From Eutypella sp. D-1 (lineage: Eukaryota; Ascomycota; Sordariomycetes; Xylariales; Diatrypaceae): a stretch of DNA of 64,000 nucleotides. Every line of letters begins with the position of its first letter. The first letter of the stretch is position 1. The stretch is taken from positions 310,001-374,000 of the forward strand of contig JAJTTP010000003.1 of assembly GCA_023313575.1 (NCBI GenBank), in the 5' to 3' direction. The notes beneath the pieces were generated by a model that did no database searches, was not told the origin of the DNA, and saw nothing but the letters and a program-made list of their open reading frames with translations. A program made the translations under genes and the position numbers. Below are positions 60,777 through 64,000 of this stretch, piece after piece.

Positions 60777-61832
60777 GAAGGCCGCAGCGAGCACTACGAG
60801 AGCCCACTGTGAACGGCCTCATCCACAGACGGGTATACGGGTTAAAAGGCTCCCCGCTTCTCCCCGAAACGCCTCGGACGACGTTTTGTTTAGCGGGTTG
60901 ATTTGTCTCCACTCGCTTCTCTCGGATGTTCTTGAGTTTCTTTTTAGTCTTCTGGTATAGGGTCTAGTCTACGGAATCAGTTTTGTTCTCTTGTTCGACA
61001 GCTCTAGGAGCCGGAAAATGAGAAAGCGAGGGTAGCTGTATAGTATACCGCTGAGTTCCCGGACTACTTCCCTTGGCTGCGATGCACCTGTTCCATCCCG
61101 CTTGGAACAGGGAGGAGGATATTTGACACAAAAGCTGGTCGGCTGTTACTGTTTTGTTCTTGGTGCAGATGATGAACACGAAAAACAAACGAAGAAAAAA
61201 ACCCATGCGTACTATGTCACTAGGGCACCATACCAGGCGTATTCCTCTTTCCAAGATAGCTCCGGCGTTTAGGTTGACTGGCTGGTTGGCTTGTTGGGTC
61301 ATTGGTATCTTCCGGCAACGCGAAAACCCCAGAGGGCCGGGTCGTCTTCATATATGATGTCGCTGGGCAGGCTGCGGCCGGTGATGCTGCGCCCCTCCCC
61401 ACCCTTGCCTTACTTTGCGGGTGTTTTGGTACTCATGCTGTCTTTCCTTTTTTCTTCTTTAATTCGGATGACAAGAAAATCCAAAAAAGGGGGGGAAAGG
61501 GATTCATTCTATTAGATGGGCAGCACAGCGAATGGCACTCGCTTCATGCCCATTACATAGGTAGTTGTAATCGCTTCAGTAAAATCAATGCATGCACATA
61601 TATACCATACGCATCATACTCGCCGAGTCTGGAGAGAAGATGTAAAAAGATAACGGACCCGTTGGTAATCATCATCATCATCGTTATAAGTAGTAGATTT
61701 GACATCTCCGCGTGGCATGCCGTATATATATATGTGTGTGTATCCAACCCGATTTTTTTTCTTTTCCTGCTCCAAAGCGCAAGCAACGCAACAATCCAAC
61801 AGCCCGCTTCTGCTCCCATCCCATACCTCCCA
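60777..61832. other. Convergent intergenic region, 1.1 kb
   Basis: The 3' ends of the DUF3716 and Smr genes meet here. No gene was recognised. Confidence 0.6.
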
Positions 61833-61847
61833 TCACATGATGACGCA
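61833..61847 (-). other. CaaX-box codons (C-V-I-M-stop)
   Basis: The final five codons on the minus strand read TGC GTC ATC ATG TGA, preceded by another TGC. By established rules a Met at the last position favours farnesyltransferase, with loss of the last three residues and carboxyl methylation. The extra Cys just before could be palmitoylated. Confidence 0.8.
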
Positions 61848-63192
61848 GCACTCGCCGAGCTTGCGCACCGCCTTGGTGAGGAGGTCCTCTTCCTCGTGGG
61901 GGCGGTGGTGCGGCGGCCGGGGCCTGTGATGATGACCGCCGTGTCCCTCTGCCTCGTGGCCGTGGTCGTGGTGAGGCGGGCGCTCGGGCGGCGGCGCCGC
62001 GCCACCGCCGCTGCCGCCCTGTAGGTCGACGTAGATCCGGCCCGCGTTCTCCTCCGTCTCGTACCGCACCCCGAGCTCCTCGCACACCTGCTCGACCCGG
62101 GGCTTCAGTTTCTGCACGTGGTTCGCGCTGTGGTTGCCCTTTCCGACGATGCTGTGTTTTCACCCCGCCGGGATTCCTCCCGATGCTTGCTATCAGCCGC
62201 CCATTCCTCTCCAACCAATATTTATTTATTCGTAATGTTCCCGTCCCCAAGTATACGGAACGACCAAGGCAGGCAGGCATTGGTAAGGCAGAGAAAGAGA
62301 GGGGGGGGAGAAAGAACTCACACATGCAGATGCGTCTGGCCCTGGGCGCGAGCGCTCCGGATGCGGGCCTCGAGGATATCCTCGGCCTCCTCGACGAACT
62401 GGCCGTGCAGGTCGATGGTGTCGGCGTCAACGCGGCCCGCGGCGTTATTCTCCCGGAAGATGTACTCGCTCGCCTGCCGGTTGTAATCCTCCATCCGCTT
62501 GCCGTGTGCCTTGCCCTCGTTGCTCAGCGCCTTCGCCCCCGCCCCGTCCCCACTGTCGTACGCCTGCCGTGACTGCGCCCCCCCTCGTCGTGATGTCAGT
62601 CCCTGTGTTTGAGCGATGATTGCGTGTAGTTTTTGCTCAGCTAATGAGCGTGGCGGTGCCGCGACACCCCAGCGCTGGTATATGCGGGAGGGAGTAAGGT
62701 TGTGGGGATTGCGGGGAGAAGACGTACGCGCTCGAAACAGTCATTCCGCTTCTGGGCCTCAGCCCGCGCGAGGTCGCGCAACCGGTCATACTCGGCCTCG
62801 GCGTCGTGGCCGGCGCTGTGGTTGAAGGCGGCGGCTAGCGGGCGGGGAGGGTAACATTAGGCGGAAGTGTTAGCCTTCTCGTTGCGTGGTCATTGTCTAC
62901 CGATATACAGGGGATACTAGGCCCCGGGTGTATGTGATGTCATCGCCGCCCTCGCCCAGGCAAAGTATAACATGATACCATGTAACCGGAGCAAGGCAAG
63001 GGGGGAAGGGCGGGGGGTTGGGACGAAGGAGGGTGTCCTGGTCGGAGGCCGGGATCTCGTCCGTGGGAGTTCGGACGCGTATGGTGCGCGTGCGCGCGTG
63101 AAATTGGGGGCGTGTGTGTGCATAGTGAGATGAGGTGAACTAGAGATATGATACGTACCATCGCCTCCCAGCCTCGTCAGGGGGATAGACAT
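61833..63192 (-). CDS. DUF1771-Smr domain protein with C-terminal CaaX box
   Basis: Predicted exons on the minus strand are 63159-63192, 62728-62834, 62322-62572 and 61833-62151, giving 236 residues; every join keeps the frame. About residues 12-80 form the DUF1771 helical domain (AGHDAEAEYDRLRDLARAEA, continued over an intron into QAYDSGDGAGAKALSNEGKA). The Smr domain covers about 97-180, with DLHG, the LHV|IVGKGNHS turn (canonical TGxGxHS) and GRIYVDL. Smr domains bind nucleic acid and some nick DNA or cleave RNA; which activity applies here is unknown. After it comes a Gly/Pro/His-rich tail (many HH pairs), then a short basic helix LLTKAVRKLGE and the end CCVIM. The last four residues, CVIM, form a CaaX box of the farnesylated type. 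The first intron is 324 nt, long for this genome. Two G-rich tracts lie inside introns. Confidence 0.85.
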
Positions 63193-64000
63193 AATTTCGC
63201 GTATCGAGATCTATGGTTCGCAGTGGTGGTAACCCCAACGTATTGGGATAAAATGATTACTTCGCGCGAGCGCGGCGGCGGCGGCGGGGTGGTTTGAGGT
63301 GTGTGTGTAGGTATATAAGTAGATAGGAAAAACAACAGGTTTTTGGGCCGTCGAATCCTGAATCATTCATCCATAAATGACCTTATCATCCCCCTCAGCT
63401 AGGTCATCTATCAAGTCGGGTATTTATCAATGATTTACTTTTATTTATTTAGCCCCCCTCGACGTTCATGACGCAGGTACACGTAGCTAGCCGGGTAGTC
63501 TGGTTGGCAAAGCTGGTTTAGTTGGCTAAAGATTACCTGTTAGGTGAACTTGGCGGCCAACTAGCTGTTCGGTAAGGCGAGTTGTCTGGCTGTGTGTTGT
63601 CGACTAACGTTTTGTTGTTGCGGTCAGCGGCTAGATTTGAGCGACTCAGATGCCACCACCCATCATGCTCATTCCAGTCCGCCCGCTTCTGGGTCTGCCG
63701 GCCACCCGCTCGCGGCGGGAGGGCTAGCGATCTGCCACTAATGCATACACTCACGAGGCTGGGCGAACATCTTTTAAATCTTTATATACAGTATGTCTGT
63801 AATCAGCCAGCCCTTTCTCATCCATTACTACTACTTATTACTCTATTCTCGACCTTGTCGGGCCGTCCAATCTACGAAACAGGCCTGATCTGCAAAGACA
63901 ATGTTCGTGATACAACGCTTTACTTGGCGTGGCTCGAGTGCCGGCCGGCCCGTTTTTGGCCGGCTGAGGGCCAAGCTGGGTCAGGTTCAAGTATCTGATT
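63193..64000. other. Region upstream of the Smr gene to the window edge
   Basis: A GCG-rich repeat near 63270-63288 and AT-rich DNA with TTTATTTA repeats lie close to the Smr start, the probable promoter. No gene was recognised before the window ends. Confidence 0.55.

Overview
The window looks like a nuclear chromosome segment of a filamentous ascomycete (Pezizomycotina, probably Sordariomycetes; I cannot name a genus). Three things support this. Genes carry short introns of about 50-115 nt with GTRNGY donors and CTRAC branch sites close to YAG or AAG acceptors. Protein families include fungal-type rhodopsin-like (SAT4/PTH11) receptors, a DUF3716 protein and an ING/PHD protein. Intergenic DNA is long, rich in C/T tracts and microsatellites, and carries repeated copies of the palindrome TACCTAGGTA. 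I saw no rRNA, tRNA, CRISPR array, telomere repeat or intact transposon.

Layout. 1-7.5 kb has no recognisable gene. 7.5-9.3 kb holds a C2H2 zinc-finger protein. 11.9-16.7 kb holds three membrane-type genes: an unknown multi-pass protein, an unknown anchored protein with a Q/E-rich repeat, and a rhodopsin-like 7TM protein. 18.1-20.8 kb holds an ING-family PHD-finger chromatin protein, and 21.5-22.4 kb a small SnoaL-like (NTF2-fold) protein. 26.5-30.1 kb holds a BCAS3-type WD40 protein, 31.2-31.7 kb Dpm2, and 32.5-35.2 kb the splicing factor Cwc22. 36.3-38.3 kb holds a second rhodopsin-like 7TM protein with a long tail. 38.3-45.6 kb is a gene-free block. 45.6-46.6 kb holds a hydrophilic LEA/dehydrin-like protein. 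50.9-52.8 kb holds an unknown disordered protein. 54.4-55.6 kb holds 3-ketodihydrosphingosine reductase, 56.4-58.4 kb the ribosome-biogenesis factor Utp3/Sas10, 59.4-60.8 kb a poly-Q DUF3716 protein, and 61.8-63.2 kb a DUF1771-Smr protein.

The genes do not form one pathway. Housekeeping genes (Dpm2, Cwc22, Tsc10, Utp3) sit in divergent or convergent pairs with about 0.8-1.5 kb between them. Two small themes appear: ER lipid and glycan precursor metabolism (Dpm2, Tsc10), and surface sensing (two rhodopsin-like proteins). I did not find a clearly new multi-gene system. The observations most worth following are: the Smr protein ends in a farnesylation-type CaaX box (CVIM) after a His-rich tail; an 87-nt intron without a stop is hidden in frame inside the ING PHD finger; a 10-bp palindrome occurs eight times and only between genes; and the 7.3-kb block at 38-45 kb has no genes. 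All exon boundaries were read by eye from splice signals and reading frame and have no transcript support.
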